64,000 nucleotides of DNA from a virus. Location: IMG/VR virus record IMGVR_UViG_3300048790_000078, positions 1 to 64,000 of that record; one strand, given 5' to 3'. The notes below the pieces were generated by a model. It made no database searches. It was not told the origin of the DNA and saw only the letters and a list, made by a program, of their open reading frames with translations. A program made the position numbers and the translations under genes. This document shows, in pieces, positions 1 through 8,261 of this stretch (position 1 is the first letter of the stretch; every line of letters starts with the position of its first letter).

Positions 1-130
1 TCGGCTGCCCGGCGAGGTAGTCCTCAACCTGTTTGTTCGAGAGCGGAGCGATGTTGATCGAAGGACGGAACACGTTGACCGTGATGCCGGATGGAAGGGT
101 GCGGGTTTCTGGAGAGTTCATCGAGACCAT
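1..130 (-). CDS. partial tail protein, possibly tail assembly chaperone
   Basis: An open frame starts with ATG at 130 and runs off the left edge without a stop (43 codons visible, beginning MVSMNSPETR). GGGGTAAG lies just before the ATG. No domain can be recognised in so short a piece. It is the first gene after the tail tube gene and follows a terminator, the place where siphoviruses usually carry the tail assembly chaperones before the tape measure. The chaperone idea rests only on position. Confidence 0.5.
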   Translation of the reverse strand, partial: MVSMNSPETRTLPSGITVNVFRPSINIAPLSNKQVEDYLAGQP

Positions 131-139
131 CTTACCCCA

Positions 140-191
140 AATACAAAGCGGGCCTTGCCGACTCTCCCCCGAGCGCCGCGCAAGACCCGCT
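140..191 (-). terminator. rho-independent terminator after tail tube gene
   Basis: On the minus strand AGCGGGTCTTGC (191-180) pairs with GCAAGGCCCGCT (158-147): 12 bp with one G-T pair and a 21-nt loop, followed by TTTGTATTTG. It lies between the tail tube stop at 221 and the next start at 130. Such a terminator could lower transcription of downstream tail genes relative to the abundant tube protein. Confidence 0.6.
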
Positions 192-220
192 TCCATGACC
201 AGAACAACCCTGAGAACAGT

Positions 221-1012
221 TTAACCCAAGGCTGAATAGAACGTCGAGACCAGTCCAGCGTTGTTCATCGCGGCTTCGCCGGAGATCTGGCACTTGCCGT
301 AATTATCGCGGGAGTTTTGGTACGAAACCTCGCTCAGCTTCGCGTTGGTGAGAGCGATCGTACCGTTCGCGGCGGCGAGAGTGCCCGCGATGTACGGATC
401 GTACAGGAACAGTTGGAGCGACGGCCCGAAGCCCTGGATCTGCCCATTGAACTGATACTGCGTGCCCGTCGCGGCCGACAGGTACTCGTAACTGATCTGG
501 ATCTTGGCGCTGGCGTCGCCGGAAAAGAAAGTGAAGACGCCCGTGCTTTCAACGACGCTGTACTGGCCGACAGCGGTAACCGAAGCGACCTTGATAAATC
601 TCCCGCCGAAAGCCCCAGCGTACTCGACGGCGAGTTCCTGAACGAAGGTGCCGGACCCGGGCGGCGCGATTGTGACGGTGTAGGTGCTGCTACCGGGGAT
701 TGTGTGGGCTTCGAGAACCGCTGCGATGTCACCGCCAGCGGCGAACGTATCCGAGTAGTACATCTGGTTCAGCGCAAAGAAGTCGCGCCGCCCCATCGAG
801 AACTTGAACTGCACGTCCTGATCCACCTTGGCAATGTCCTCGGCCACGTTGTAGAGACCCTGCAGTTTCTGGATCTTGCCCTTGACGGTGAGCTCGAAGT
901 CCTGCACGGTGAACGGGCGCAATGGTGTGGCGTTCGACGCCAAGTTGCCGCCGCTCGGCACGGCGAAGAGGTATCCGGTTCCGACGACGATATAAGGAGC
1001 AATTCCCGACAT
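221..1012 (-). CDS. major tail tube-like structural protein
   Basis: 263 residues from ATG 1012; a TTG in frame at 1018 is an alternative, and GAAAGG lies upstream of both. No signal peptide, membrane segment or long helix is visible. The sequence is rich in beta-type stretches, Gly, Ser, Thr and aromatics, as in tail tube proteins. It follows the tail-terminator-like gene and precedes a terminator and a small gene, matching the siphovirus order neck, tail terminator, tube, chaperone. The assignment is from composition and order; I do not recognise a specific motif. Confidence 0.6.
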   Translation of the reverse strand: MSGIAPYIVVGTGYLFAVPSGGNLASNATPLRPFTVQDFELTVKGKIQKLQGLYNVAEDIAKVDQDVQFKFSMGRRDFFALNQMYYSDTFAAGGDIAAVLEAHTIPGSSTYTVTIAPPGSGTFVQELAVEYAGAFGGRFIKVASVTAVGQYSVVESTGVFTFFSGDASAKIQISYEYLSAATGTQYQFNGQIQGFGPSLQLFLYDPYIAGTLAAANGTIALTNAKLSEVSYQNSRDNYGKCQISGEAAMNNAGLVSTFYSALG

Positions 1013-1045
1013 GGCCAAAGCCGCCTTTCAAACAACGAATTAGGT

Positions 1046-1051
1046 GGATGG
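1046..1051 (-). promoter_or_regulatory. CCATCC leader element (copy a)
   Basis: CCATCC on the minus strand, in the 66-nt space upstream of the tail tube gene, followed by TTTGAAAGGCGG before the start. A -10-like TATAGG lies about 20 nt further upstream. The same arrangement occurs at 2000, 9813, 10832, 14137 and 58103. Confidence 0.35.
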
Positions 1052-1084
1052 CCGGAAAGGAACTTCGCCTATAATCGTACCACT

Positions 1085-1687
1085 CTATTCGCCGGTGGTG
1101 ATCATGATCGACGCGCTGGCCCATACCTGGTTGCCGACGCGGTCGACCTGTTTCTTGATTGTGCCGCTCAGGAAGCAGCTCGCCACGATGCCGTTCAGGG
1201 TCTGCGGAACGCCGGCATCGCCGATCGGATTCGCCGACACGGCCCAGCCGAGAGAGTTCACCACCAGCGGCTGAGTGCCCGGTATCGTCAACAGCGCGAG
1301 GTCGAACGCATCGACCAGCGGATTCAGGATTGTCCCGGGACACGACGTCGACGCATCCGGAATCCAGCCGACCACGAAGAGCTTTGCCGCGGGCTTGTAC
1401 CTCTGGTTCGCCAGCACGTTCTGGTCGGTGTTCTCGTTCGCTTCCACCAGATACAGCGCGGGCATGTTGTCCTGCCCGATGTTTGGATTCGGCGGCAGAA
1501 TGCGGCTGACCATCCTGAATGGCGCCTCGGCCGTTACGGTCTGCTGGAAGACGGTTGGCGGCTGCGCGGCGATCGCAGTGAACCAGGCGGGATCGTATGG
1601 TGACGCCGGTACGATCGGAGAAGCCCCGGCGAGCGGCGTGAACTGCGCGAACAGCGCCTGCATCAGGATCTCCCGCGGCGTATTCAA
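1085..1687 (-). CDS. tail terminator / tail completion-like protein
   Basis: 200 residues. The N-terminus (MNTPREILMQALFAQF) resembles the first helix of tail terminator proteins, and MPALYLVEANE resembles their conserved P-A-L/V-x-V-x-E strand. Tail terminators cap the tube and join it to the head. The gene lies between the neck genes and the tail tube gene, where a tail terminator is expected. It stops 2 nt after the next stop-start region at 1689, so it is probably cotranscribed with the small membrane protein upstream. Confidence 0.55.
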   Translation of the reverse strand: MNTPREILMQALFAQFTPLAGASPIVPASPYDPAWFTAIAAQPPTVFQQTVTAEAPFRMVSRILPPNPNIGQDNMPALYLVEANENTDQNVLANQRYKPAAKLFVVGWIPDASTSCPGTILNPLVDAFDLALLTIPGTQPLVVNSLGWAVSANPIGDAGVPQTLNGIVASCFLSGTIKKQVDRVGNQVWASASIMITTGE

Positions 1688-1688
1688 G

Positions 1689-1973
1689 CTACTTCGTCTC
1701 CTGTGTCCGGACCACGGTCGCCGTCTCGGTGATGCTGTGCTCTCGGTTGCCTTGCGAATCGGACCTGATCGTGTCCACCTTCTGCGAGAGCGCCCCGAGC
1801 GAAGGGTTGATCGCCTTCACGTTGATACAGAGGTTATTCAGGAAGCGGTAATAGACTGCGTACCAGAACTCTCCGCGAGTCATGGACTTCCGTTCCTCTT
1901 CTCCCGGCATGGCGGCCACAACCGACATGAAGACCATGAAGACCAGGATGGTATCGAAATTGTCCACGCTCAT
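1689..1973 (-). CDS. small single-pass membrane protein
   Basis: 94 residues from ATG 1973 (a GTG one codon upstream is possible), with AAAGGCGG just before. Residues about 7-23 (ILVFMVFMSVVAAM) form a hydrophobic segment, followed by a polar tail. Function not recognised. It lies between the gp10-like neck gene and the tail terminator gene, with a GIY-YIG endonuclease gene inserted on the other strand upstream. Confidence 0.55.
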   Translation of the reverse strand: MSVDNFDTILVFMVFMSVVAAMPGEEERKSMTRGEFWYAVYYRFLNNLCINVKAINPSLGALSQKVDTIRSDSQGNREHSITETATVVRTQETK

Positions 1974-1999
1974 CACCGCCTTTACGGAAGCGTACCTTT

Positions 2000-2005
2000 G
2001 GATGG
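2000..2005 (-). promoter_or_regulatory. CCATCC leader element (copy b)
   Basis: Minus-strand CCATCC about 27 nt before the start of the small membrane protein gene, with TATAAG about 25 nt upstream and AAAGGCGG downstream. Same arrangement as the element before the tail tube gene. Confidence 0.3.
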
Positions 2006-2183
2006 CAGGACGGAAAGCCGGGCTTATACCGCTGAGGAAACGCTGGTAAGGCGTCTGCTACGGAGTGACCCGGCTCTTCGGAGCATGAACGGAGCACCTC
2101 TCGAACCTTCTCAGAATATCACTTCACGGGAGGCTTCGGCGCGGGCGGCGCCCGGCGCGGTAGAATTAAGGCTGAAGTGAATC

Positions 2184-2199
2184 GGCCTTCCGAGGGGCC
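2184..2199 (+). promoter_or_regulatory. hairpin over ribosome-binding site of endonuclease gene
   Basis: GGCC at 2184 and GGCC at 2196 can pair, placing the GAGGGG ribosome-binding sequence in the hairpin 6 nt before ATG 2205. A similar leader (CCGAAGGGGCCTGA) precedes the gene at 44010. The region 2006-2183 holds no gene that I can support. Confidence 0.35.
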
Positions 2200-2204
2200 T
2201 CATC

Positions 2205-3023
2205 ATGAACCAGATAGACCTGGAACTCCAGCCGGAACCAGCATACATCACGCCGATCACCTATATCTATGGCCTTGTAGATCCTGATAGCGGAATGGTC
2301 AGGTACGTCGGCAAATCAGACGAGCCAAAAGTTCGCTACCTCCGGCACATTGGGACGCAAGAATTGCGGGCCGACACCCACAAAGCCCGCTGGTTACGCG
2401 AACTGTTGGCAGAAAATAAGAAGCCTGTCCTTTTGGTCCTCGCCTGTGTCCCGAGTCTGCAGTGGCAGAACTACGAGCGGTATTGGATTGCACATCTAAA
2501 ACCTCTCGGTATGCTCACAAACACGACTGACGGCGGGGATGGAATTACCAAAGGAATGAAGCATCGGCCTGAATCTGTCGCCAAAATAATAAAGGCTCTC
2601 ACTGGTCGCAAGTTGTCCGCCGAGTCCATCGAAAAGATAAAACAATCCCTGAAAAATAAAACGGTTGTGACGCAAGAGCGCAGGGATAAACTGTCTGTCG
2701 CCATGATGCGCCACTGGCAGGATCTAACGGCAGACGAAAGGGCTGTCCAAGTGGCCCGGTTGCGGCACGATTGGACGCCAGAGATGAGGTCGCGATTGTC
2801 GATGTTTCATATGCGAAAGCCAAAACAGCCACGGTCGACCTCGCAATTTCGTGGTGTCTCCTGGTTCAAGAGGGATGGTTGCTGGAGAGCGTGGAGTAAG
2901 CGTCCGGATGGTCGTCAGTTTCATCTCGGCTACTATGCCGATGAAATAACCGCTGCGATCGCCCGCGACAGGTACGTGTTGACGCACCATCCGGAAGCGA
3001 TTCTCAATTTCCCAACATCTTAA
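2205..3023 (+). CDS. GIY-YIG homing endonuclease with NUMOD3 and AP2 domains
   Basis: 272 residues, encoded against the direction of its neighbours. The GIY-YIG core is visible as YIYG (20-23) and RYVGKS (33-38). A NUMOD3-type DNA-binding repeat follows (GMKHRPESVAKI and GRKLSAESIEKI, about 115-150), then an AP2-like domain from about 213 (SQFRGVSWFKRDGCWRAW to the C-terminus). This is the layout of free-standing phage homing endonucleases. It ends 4 nt inside the stop of the gp10-like gene, is visibly richer in A and T than its neighbours, and probably arrived as a selfish insertion between two structural genes. Confidence 0.9.
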   Translation: MNQIDLELQPEPAYITPITYIYGLVDPDSGMVRYVGKSDEPKVRYLRHIGTQELRADTHKARWLRELLAENKKPVLLVLACVPSLQWQNYERYWIAHLKPLGMLTNTTDGGDGITKGMKHRPESVAKIIKALTGRKLSAESIEKIKQSLKNKTVVTQERRDKLSVAMMRHWQDLTADERAVQVARLRHDWTPEMRSRLSMFHMRKPKQPRSTSQFRGVSWFKRDGCWRAWSKRPDGRQFHLGYYADEITAAIARDRYVLTHHPEAILNFPTS

Positions 3024-3502
3024 CCGAAGACGAATTCAGGTAGTTCCTGAAGCTTCTGCTCCCAGAGTGGTACCTCTTCTTCGACCTGTTCAAAAATTCC
3101 GTAGGCTCTGGTGCCGGGATGATGCACCACGCGGGCAAATACCGTGTGGCCTCCCATCTCGAAGGCCAGGACTCCACCCTCTTTCGCTTCGATGATGTGC
3201 GGTGCCGTGCCCGTTTCAAGCCACTCCACTTCGGGCGCGGAGTCCCCGCCAGCTTCCACCGCCCCTACGGTGTACTCGCCATCCTCTTCGGCCGGGATCA
3301 CCTTTACCGAGTCTGCCGCGGCGCCGGTACGCCGCTGGACAATGCCGCCGGAGTAGGCTTCGCGCAGCGCGTCGGCCAAGGAGCCGTTGATCGCGTCGAC
3401 CTCTTCGAGGATGGCGGAGCGGAGCTTTCCGACCTGCTTCTTGGTGTACTCCGCGAAGGAACCTTCGGTGACGTCGACGGCGAACTCGACTGTTAGCGGC
3501 AT
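3020..3502 (-). CDS. HK97 gp10-like neck/tail completion protein
   Basis: 160 residues from ATG 3502, 2 nt after the upstream stop; an in-frame extension further upstream is out-of-frame reading of the neighbour. An N-terminal helix (YTKKQVGKLRSAILEEVD), then TGAAADSVKV and the strand pattern VEWLETGTAPHII with VHHPGTRA are typical of gp10-like proteins (W/VE-x-GT-x-PH and HPG-T). These form the neck between connector and tail. Position between connector and tail terminator genes agrees. Confidence 0.75.
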   Translation of the reverse strand: MPLTVEFAVDVTEGSFAEYTKKQVGKLRSAILEEVDAINGSLADALREAYSGGIVQRRTGAAADSVKVIPAEEDGEYTVGAVEAGGDSAPEVEWLETGTAPHIIEAKEGGVLAFEMGGHTVFARVVHHPGTRAYGIFEQVEEEVPLWEQKLQELPEFVFG

Positions 3503-3504
3503 GG

Positions 3505-4269
3505 CTATGTTCCCACCCGCTCCGTGGTGCCTTCCCAGATGAACTCGCCATCCGGACCGACCGGGAAGTGATTCCGGCATGCGCAGCACATCGTCCCGCC
3601 ATAGAACGAGGGATCTCGTGCGTACGTCTCCGCCAGCGCCTGGCCCATCGTGGTGACGGTGTTGCAACCCTTGCCGACCCGGTCGAGTTGCGCTTGCGTC
3701 CAAAAGCGACCGTTGATGGTCTCTCCATCCGGATATTGCTCCCACTTCACGTAGCCGAACCTGTCGGCGATATGGCGCTGCTTCTGCTCGTCGGTGAGGT
3801 CTGCCAGCGGATACTGCGGGCCTGGAGCTCCGACGTGGCTGTATGCGCGGCGCACGTGGCGCACAAAGCCTTTGGCGCGCTCCTCGGCGCTCAGGACCAC
3901 GTAGCCTTTCTGCTGGCCTGTCGCCGGGTTGATCTCCTTGTGGTCGTCGGTTACCGGCGAGCCGTCCGTCAGCGTCTGTGCGCTGCGGTCGACGGGGATA
4001 TACGCCCCCGCGATTGCTCGACGGGCTTGATCGTGCTCCTCCTTGCTGCGCTGGGACATAACGGCGAGGTAGTCGTTCACGATCCGCTCACTGGCGGCGT
4101 CGATGCGCGCGGCGTCCTTCTCCGGTTGCGGGCCGAGCGGACGCCGATTCAGCGCGTTCAACCGCTGTTCGAGTTCCTCAATACGGGTGTTTGAGTGGTT
4201 CGAGACTTCCCGCAGAGCGCATTCCACAAGCGCGAGGCGCTTTTCGAGATCTTCAATTGTTGATGGCAT
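3505..4269 (-). CDS. phage protein with N-terminal coiled coil and Cys-containing C-terminus
   Basis: 254 residues. Residues about 5-42 are heptad-like (LEKRLALVECALREV, IEELEQRLNAL). The C-terminus has GGTMCCACRNHFPV followed by GEFIW and GTTERVGT, a pattern I associate with a recurrent phage family of unknown function; the cysteines and histidine could bind metal. Its start overlaps the end of the next upstream gene by 17 nt, and the gp10-like gene starts 2 nt after its stop, so it belongs to the head-tail operon. Confidence 0.6.
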   Translation of the reverse strand: MPSTIEDLEKRLALVECALREVSNHSNTRIEELEQRLNALNRRPLGPQPEKDAARIDAASERIVNDYLAVMSQRSKEEHDQARRAIAGAYIPVDRSAQTLTDGSPVTDDHKEINPATGQQKGYVVLSAEERAKGFVRHVRRAYSHVGAPGPQYPLADLTDEQKQRHIADRFGYVKWEQYPDGETINGRFWTQAQLDRVGKGCNTVTTMGQALAETYARDPSFYGGTMCCACRNHFPVGPDGEFIWEGTTERVGT

Positions 4270-4504
4270 TCTTCGCTTTCTTCGCTCGCCGGATGATGTC
4301 GATGGCTGGCGCGATCACATCCCGGTAGGCTGGTGATTGTTTGACGAATTCGAGTTCACGGGAGGTCAGCTTGCGGACGGTGCCGCTCTCGTACAGAGAA
4401 ACCTCTTCGCAGGATTCGCAGACGATCGGCGCCATCTCCGGGATCTCGTTCGATCCGGCGATAGCGAAGACCCCGAAGTGAAAGTCGCAGTGCGGGCAGT
4501 TCAT
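4253..4504 (-). CDS. small zinc-ribbon protein
   Basis: 83 residues. CPHC (3-6) and CESC (29-32) make a probable zinc ribbon, followed by a basic helix-rich C-terminus. Function unknown. It overlaps the upstream gene by ATGA and the downstream gene by 17 nt, consistent with coupled translation in the head-tail operon. Confidence 0.6.
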   Translation of the reverse strand: MNCPHCDFHFGVFAIAGSNEIPEMAPIVCESCEEVSLYESGTVRKLTSRELEFVKQSPAYRDVIAPAIDIIRRAKKAKNAINN

Positions 4505-4965
4505 TTGCGCAAGGCTCCCGCCCAGGGCTGGTACGACTGCATCAACTCTTCGACATAGATGACGCCTTCCCTGGATTCACGACGGGTAACCGGCCAGATG
4601 ATCCGGTAGAAGTCATCGCCGACTATCGCGGCCTCAATCAGATTCGGCGGACGCGCTTCCGCCCAGGCGTACTTACTGACAATCGCAACGCGAGAACTCG
4701 GCAGATACGTGGCCGCTGCCGCCGCGCCAAGCACTCCGAGGAATCCGCGGCGCGAGTACCCGACCATCGCCAGGCCACGCACTTCCTGCTTTTCCTCCGG
4801 TTTTGAGGGGATCGGCATCGCCTTCGAACCGGGCCACCCTTTCGGGCCCGGCACATCCCTGTAATGGCAGGCATCGCCGTCCCGGCAGGGACACGAAGGA
4901 TCGTTCCCGATGCAGGGCTCTGGTTTCTTTGGCGCGAAGATGCGGCCGATGCGCTCGAAGATCAC
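4501..4965 (-). CDS. hypothetical protein with internal twin-arginine-like segment
   Basis: 154 residues. The first 65 residues are Cys-rich (CIGNDPSCPCRDGDAC). Residues about 69-90 read YSRRGFLGVLGAAAAATYLP, matching a Tat signal core (RR-x-F-L then a hydrophobic run), but internal rather than N-terminal unless translation starts at the inner Met before it. Function unknown. It ends in an ATGA overlap with the zinc-ribbon gene and starts in an ATGA overlap with the gene upstream. Confidence 0.55.
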   Translation of the reverse strand: MIFERIGRIFAPKKPEPCIGNDPSCPCRDGDACHYRDVPGPKGWPGSKAMPIPSKPEEKQEVRGLAMVGYSRRGFLGVLGAAAAATYLPSSRVAIVSKYAWAEARPPNLIEAAIVGDDFYRIIWPVTRRESREGVIYVEELMQSYQPWAGALRK

Positions 4966-5675
4966 GGACGCTCCTCGATCCGGAACTTCCCGTTAAGGTC
5001 GGCGTACTGACCTACGATGGCTTCGGCAAATGCAGAGGTCACAGCGGAGACATGCAGCACGTCGAGCGTCGGCTTCTCTCCGCAGGAAGTATGTAGCCTG
5101 TCTACCTCTAAAATTGCGATCTCGACCACCAGCACGCGCTTCACTTTACGGACGATGATCCGGCGACGGTCCGGACCGCACAGAAGCCAACCGTAACCCG
5201 GCCGCATGTCTCCTTCGGCAACATACGGACCCTCCAGCCGCATGTCTTTGCCTATTCCGTATTCACCCAGTCGTGCTTCCCGAAACCACTCTTCATGCTC
5301 CTGTCCTGCACGCTTAAATCCTTCCGGAATCGGAACCTGATAGAGATCGAGAACTCCGTAAATACTGTCTGGCTCAAGAACAATGCTGGCCTGCCGATGA
5401 GTTTCCGCCTCGCGGATATTCGGCGCTTGTAGGCTCATGCTTTTGACTTTGACACCCGGAGGAAGCCCACGCACCGGAAAGGCGGCTGGCCATGTTCTTG
5501 GCTCTTGTGCGCACTCGTTCCAAAGGCGCATGATCTGATCTGGCGGGATGGAAACGCGCCCGCCATCTTCGGTGTTGAAGATTACAAATGTGTCGGGACC
5601 GACTTTCGACGTCGGCGAAAGTCCTGTGATCTTTGGGCGATTGGTTCCGTGGATGGAAGGCATCATGCCGTCCAT
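4962..5675 (-). CDS. hypothetical head-tail region protein
   Basis: 237 residues if started at ATG 5675, 4 nt after the connector gene stop; ATGs at 5666 and 5663 are alternatives. No transmembrane or catalytic motif is visible. The middle has strand-like stretches (DTFVIFNTEDGGRVSIPPDQ) and the C-terminal half is VRKVKRVLVVEIAILEVDRL. The product is not recognised. Frame use and the tight junctions at both ends argue that it is real. Confidence 0.55.
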   Translation of the reverse strand: MDGMMPSIHGTNRPKITGLSPTSKVGPDTFVIFNTEDGGRVSIPPDQIMRLWNECAQEPRTWPAAFPVRGLPPGVKVKSMSLQAPNIREAETHRQASIVLEPDSIYGVLDLYQVPIPEGFKRAGQEHEEWFREARLGEYGIGKDMRLEGPYVAEGDMRPGYGWLLCGPDRRRIIVRKVKRVLVVEIAILEVDRLHTSCGEKPTLDVLHVSAVTSAFAEAIVGQYADLNGKFRIEERP

Positions 5676-5679
5676 CGTA

Positions 5680-6579
5680 TCACTGCGCGGGGAGACGGTT
5701 CTTGTACTCTTCGAGCCGCATCTGCGCCAGCCGCGGGATCGCCAGCCGGGCAAAGCTGATGGTCGACTCGCCCATGACTTGCGAATCCTGGTCGATGTGC
5801 TGAGTCCGCCGGTACTCACTCGCCGCGATCTCACAAACCGCGTCCTGCAGGTCATACGGCGGCTGGCCGAACTGGTAGGTCACCGTCACCAGCAGCGCGT
5901 TGTCGGCCGAGTTGAAGCCGTACACCCCTGTCGCGCTCACTGTGTACTGCCCGGCTGCCGGCGCGCTCGGGACCAACTGCAGCACCTTCCCGACGTTCGG
6001 GCCCGACGCATAGACCACGCCGAAGTTCTGGACGAACGTCGCGCCATTGTTCAGCGTCACCGTTCCCGTGGTGATGGTCTGGTTCTCGGGGAACGTCTCG
6101 GTAAAGCCTGACAGGTAGTTCACGCTGACGTTGCGCGAGCCGTAAGGGAACGTATACCCGCCCACCAGCCGAATCGTTCCGGAGCCCGGCTCGAACACGT
6201 ACCCGGGCTGCCCATTAACCGATGGCGGAATCACAAATGGCTGAGAGGGGAAGACCGGCTGCGATCCGGACCAGCCACCGCACCACCCGGCGTATCCCTG
6301 CACCTGCAGGTTGGTGATCAGGATGATCGGCCAGTACCTCAGCACCAGAATCTGTGTCCCTGTCCCGTCATATAGATCGCCTACCCGCGGCGTGACGAAG
6401 AAGTTCCGGCCACAATAGACCTGCGCCGTCTTGCTGGCGGCTGTCACCAGCCGCTGCAGGAAGAAGTTCGAGACGTCGGCGGAAGTCCCCTGCTGCGCCG
6501 CTCCAATGTACTGCTGGAGGTACGCTACCGTCGTCAGATCGATAGGGGAAGGCCCGTTGGCAGGTGTTGGGCTCGGCAT
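5680..6579 (-). CDS. gp6-like head-tail connector protein
   Basis: 299 residues. The N-terminal helix pair (YLQQYIGAAQQG, NFFLQRLVTAASKTAQVYCG) and the C-terminal helix (DLQDAVCEIAASEYRR, then RLAQMRLEEYKNRL) are those of gp6/gp15-like connectors that dock under the portal. Between them is a beta-rich region of about 150 residues, so the protein is much longer than the usual 100-150 residue connectors. It lies downstream of the capsid gene in the expected place. Confidence 0.75.
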   Translation of the reverse strand: MPSPTPANGPSPIDLTTVAYLQQYIGAAQQGTSADVSNFFLQRLVTAASKTAQVYCGRNFFVTPRVGDLYDGTGTQILVLRYWPIILITNLQVQGYAGWCGGWSGSQPVFPSQPFVIPPSVNGQPGYVFEPGSGTIRLVGGYTFPYGSRNVSVNYLSGFTETFPENQTITTGTVTLNNGATFVQNFGVVYASGPNVGKVLQLVPSAPAAGQYTVSATGVYGFNSADNALLVTVTYQFGQPPYDLQDAVCEIAASEYRRTQHIDQDSQVMGESTISFARLAIPRLAQMRLEEYKNRLPAQ

Positions 6580-6580
6580 C

Positions 6581-6781
6581 TCAGAGAATCTCCAGTCGAC
6601 GCCCCATAAAGGTCATCGAAACGATCTTGTTGATCACGTCCATCGGCGATCGCGAGATCCGCCGCATCGAATCGCGCAGGTTCTCGTATTCCGAGCGGGT
6701 CACAGGAATCGGATCTTCCCGCTTCGGATCCGCCTGGTCCAGATCGAGGGCGTAGCGCGTGATGTCGGAGATCGTTCGCAT
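6581..6781 (-). CDS. small hypothetical protein
   Basis: 66 residues from ATG 6781, which has TAGGG 8 nt upstream; ATG 6787 is possible but too close to that site. The sequence is charged and helical (RSEYENLRDSMRRIS, DVINKIVSMTFMG). Function unknown. It sits between two small genes upstream of the connector gene with near-contiguous junctions. Confidence 0.5.
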   Translation of the reverse strand: MRTISDITRYALDLDQADPKREDPIPVTRSEYENLRDSMRRISRSPMDVINKIVSMTFMGRRLEIL

Positions 6782-6791
6782 CGGCATTTCC

Positions 6792-7013
6792 CTACGCTGG
6801 CTTCGCCATGATGATCGAGCCCGGCGCGTACCAAGTGGCTGCCTTGCCTTCCGCATCGAGGACGAAGACGCCCTGCGCATTGATTGCGTGGCAAGCGTCG
6901 ATGAAGCTGTCCTCATACACTTCGGTCGTGACGAACCCGGGCCGCGCATCCGCCGACCCGAACCCTGCCACCGCCGACATCCCGCCGGCCACCAGTACTT
7001 TCAGATTCACCAT
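6792..7013 (-). CDS. small hypothetical protein
   Basis: 73 residues, beginning with a mildly hydrophobic stretch (VNLKVLVAGGMSAVAGFG) and then a folded-looking region (GVFVLDAEGKAATWYAPGS). It is in the late operon between capsid and connector, with 2 nt to the upstream stop. Not recognised; structural or accessory. Confidence 0.5.
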   Translation of the reverse strand: MVNLKVLVAGGMSAVAGFGSADARPGFVTTEVYEDSFIDACHAINAQGVFVLDAEGKAATWYAPGSIIMAKPA

Positions 7014-7015
7014 GA

Positions 7016-7357
7016 CTACGCTCTCGTGTACCCTTCCTCGAACGCGGCGGCCGGACTGAAGGATTTGTAGCCGTCCTTGTAGACCACGTAATACCCGCCG
7101 GGCTGAGGGTTGTGCTTGCGGAGGTACTCGCCGTCAACAAGGAATGGGGCGAAACAGCTTTCCGCCGGCACGAGGATAGCGCCCGCCGCTACAACGGCGC
7201 CGCCCATCGGATGCTCGCCTGTGGTCGCAGGGAATTCCTCTTTATGGATCTCCGCGATCTTCAGCGCCCAGACTTCCTTGTGGCACTTATAGAGAGGCAT
7301 CGGCGTGCCGTTGTTGGCCGCGAGGTCGGCCTGGTGTTTCGCTTCGGTGAAGGTCAT
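7016..7357 (-). CDS. small phage protein with Y-x-V-x-Y-x-DGY-x-S motif
   Basis: 113 residues from ATG 7357. The C-terminus (GGYYVVYKDGYKSFSPAAAF, then EEGYTR) matches a pattern I recall from many phage hypothetical proteins of the form GY-V-Y-DG-SxSP-FE-Y. Function unknown. It follows directly after the HNH endonuclease gene, so its original upstream neighbour was probably the capsid gene. Confidence 0.55.
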   Translation of the reverse strand: MTFTEAKHQADLAANNGTPMPLYKCHKEVWALKIAEIHKEEFPATTGEHPMGGAVVAAGAILVPAESCFAPFLVDGEYLRKHNPQPGGYYVVYKDGYKSFSPAAAFEEGYTRA

Positions 7358-7362
7358 TGACG

Positions 7363-8196
7363 CTATTCTACCGCCGTTGCCGTCAGAAGTGGAGACTCTA
7401 CGATGTCCGGGTGCCATAGCGGGTTGATTCCGCCGTTTGCCTGGTGACGGTGCGATACCCAGTTGCACATCTCGATGAAGTCGTCGATCGACATCTTGTT
7501 TTTCCCGGCGTTGCAGCGCCCGCAACAGGAGACTGTATTCTCGACCGTATAGCCGATCTCGTTCTTGACTCGGTCGATGCCGTTGTACGGAAACTTGCCG
7601 TTGCCTCTGGTTCTGCCCGGCCGGTGGATCTGAACGGGAGCCACGCCGCAATAGAAACAGTCGCCTGAGAAAAGCTCGCGGCATTGTTCGTCGGTGAGGG
7701 AGAATTCGTACCCGCGATTGGTGGCTTGGGCGCGATAATTACTGATCAGGTCGTTGAGATTAGCCTCGCCGGGTGGCAGACTGTTCGCCGCAATCAGACG
7801 TTCGCGGTGGAGGCACCCACAGCTTTCCGATTCACCGAAGCGAAGCGTAGTCCCACTGACGGACTTTTCTGTGCCGCATTCGCATCTGCAAATCCAACGG
7901 GCGGCTTTGCCCTTGGAAATAGAATCGAAGCGGAGAACAGTCCATCGCCCATAGGTCTTGCCCGCCTCGTCCTTGCCGTAAAACTTGATTCCCTTGACCC
8001 TTAGGTTTGTGATCTGGCGGGCGCAGCCACAACCAGCACTTTTCCCGTTTCTCAGCTCAACGCCGGATACAGCACGCTCTGTCCCGCAGTCACATCGGCA
8101 CAACCAAAGCGTGTCATGCCGATGTCTGGGCTTGTCATCTTTTTTCAAAACCGACCACGCGCCGTAACGGTGGCCGGTTTCGTCGATCTGTCTCAT
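7363..8196 (-). CDS. HNH homing endonuclease with two N-terminal zinc repeats
   Basis: 277 residues. Two similar N-terminal units, each W-x-CRC-D/E-CGTE...CGC (about 30-60 and 95-128), probably bind zinc and DNA. The C-terminal half has an HNH-type core: CFYCG, then NGIDRVKNEIGYTVENT and CCGRCNAGKNKMS. It sits between the capsid gene and the next structural gene, a favoured target of homing endonucleases. The same CRCECG unit occurs in the endonuclease at 52520. Confidence 0.85.
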   Translation of the reverse strand: MRQIDETGHRYGAWSVLKKDDKPRHRHDTLWLCRCDCGTERAVSGVELRNGKSAGCGCARQITNLRVKGIKFYGKDEAGKTYGRWTVLRFDSISKGKAARWICRCECGTEKSVSGTTLRFGESESCGCLHRERLIAANSLPPGEANLNDLISNYRAQATNRGYEFSLTDEQCRELFSGDCFYCGVAPVQIHRPGRTRGNGKFPYNGIDRVKNEIGYTVENTVSCCGRCNAGKNKMSIDDFIEMCNWVSHRHQANGGINPLWHPDIVESPLLTATAVE

Positions 8197-8261
8197 TCAT
8201 CCACAGTATCACAGATGAGTTACTGGGAATTACTAAGACGAGTGACTACAGGCGTCCAACC

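Noticed and set aside
317-1603. Long plus-strand open frame opposite the tail tube and tail terminator genes
   Set aside because: It is the mirror of two genes with good starts and operon context; its protein is Arg/Asp-rich without any motif.
2122-2139. 18-nt identity CTTCACGGGAGGCTTCGG with 18935-18952
   Set aside because: One copy codes KPPVK in the ART fusion, the other lies in a non-coding stretch; no flanking similarity, so probably chance or a tiny relic.
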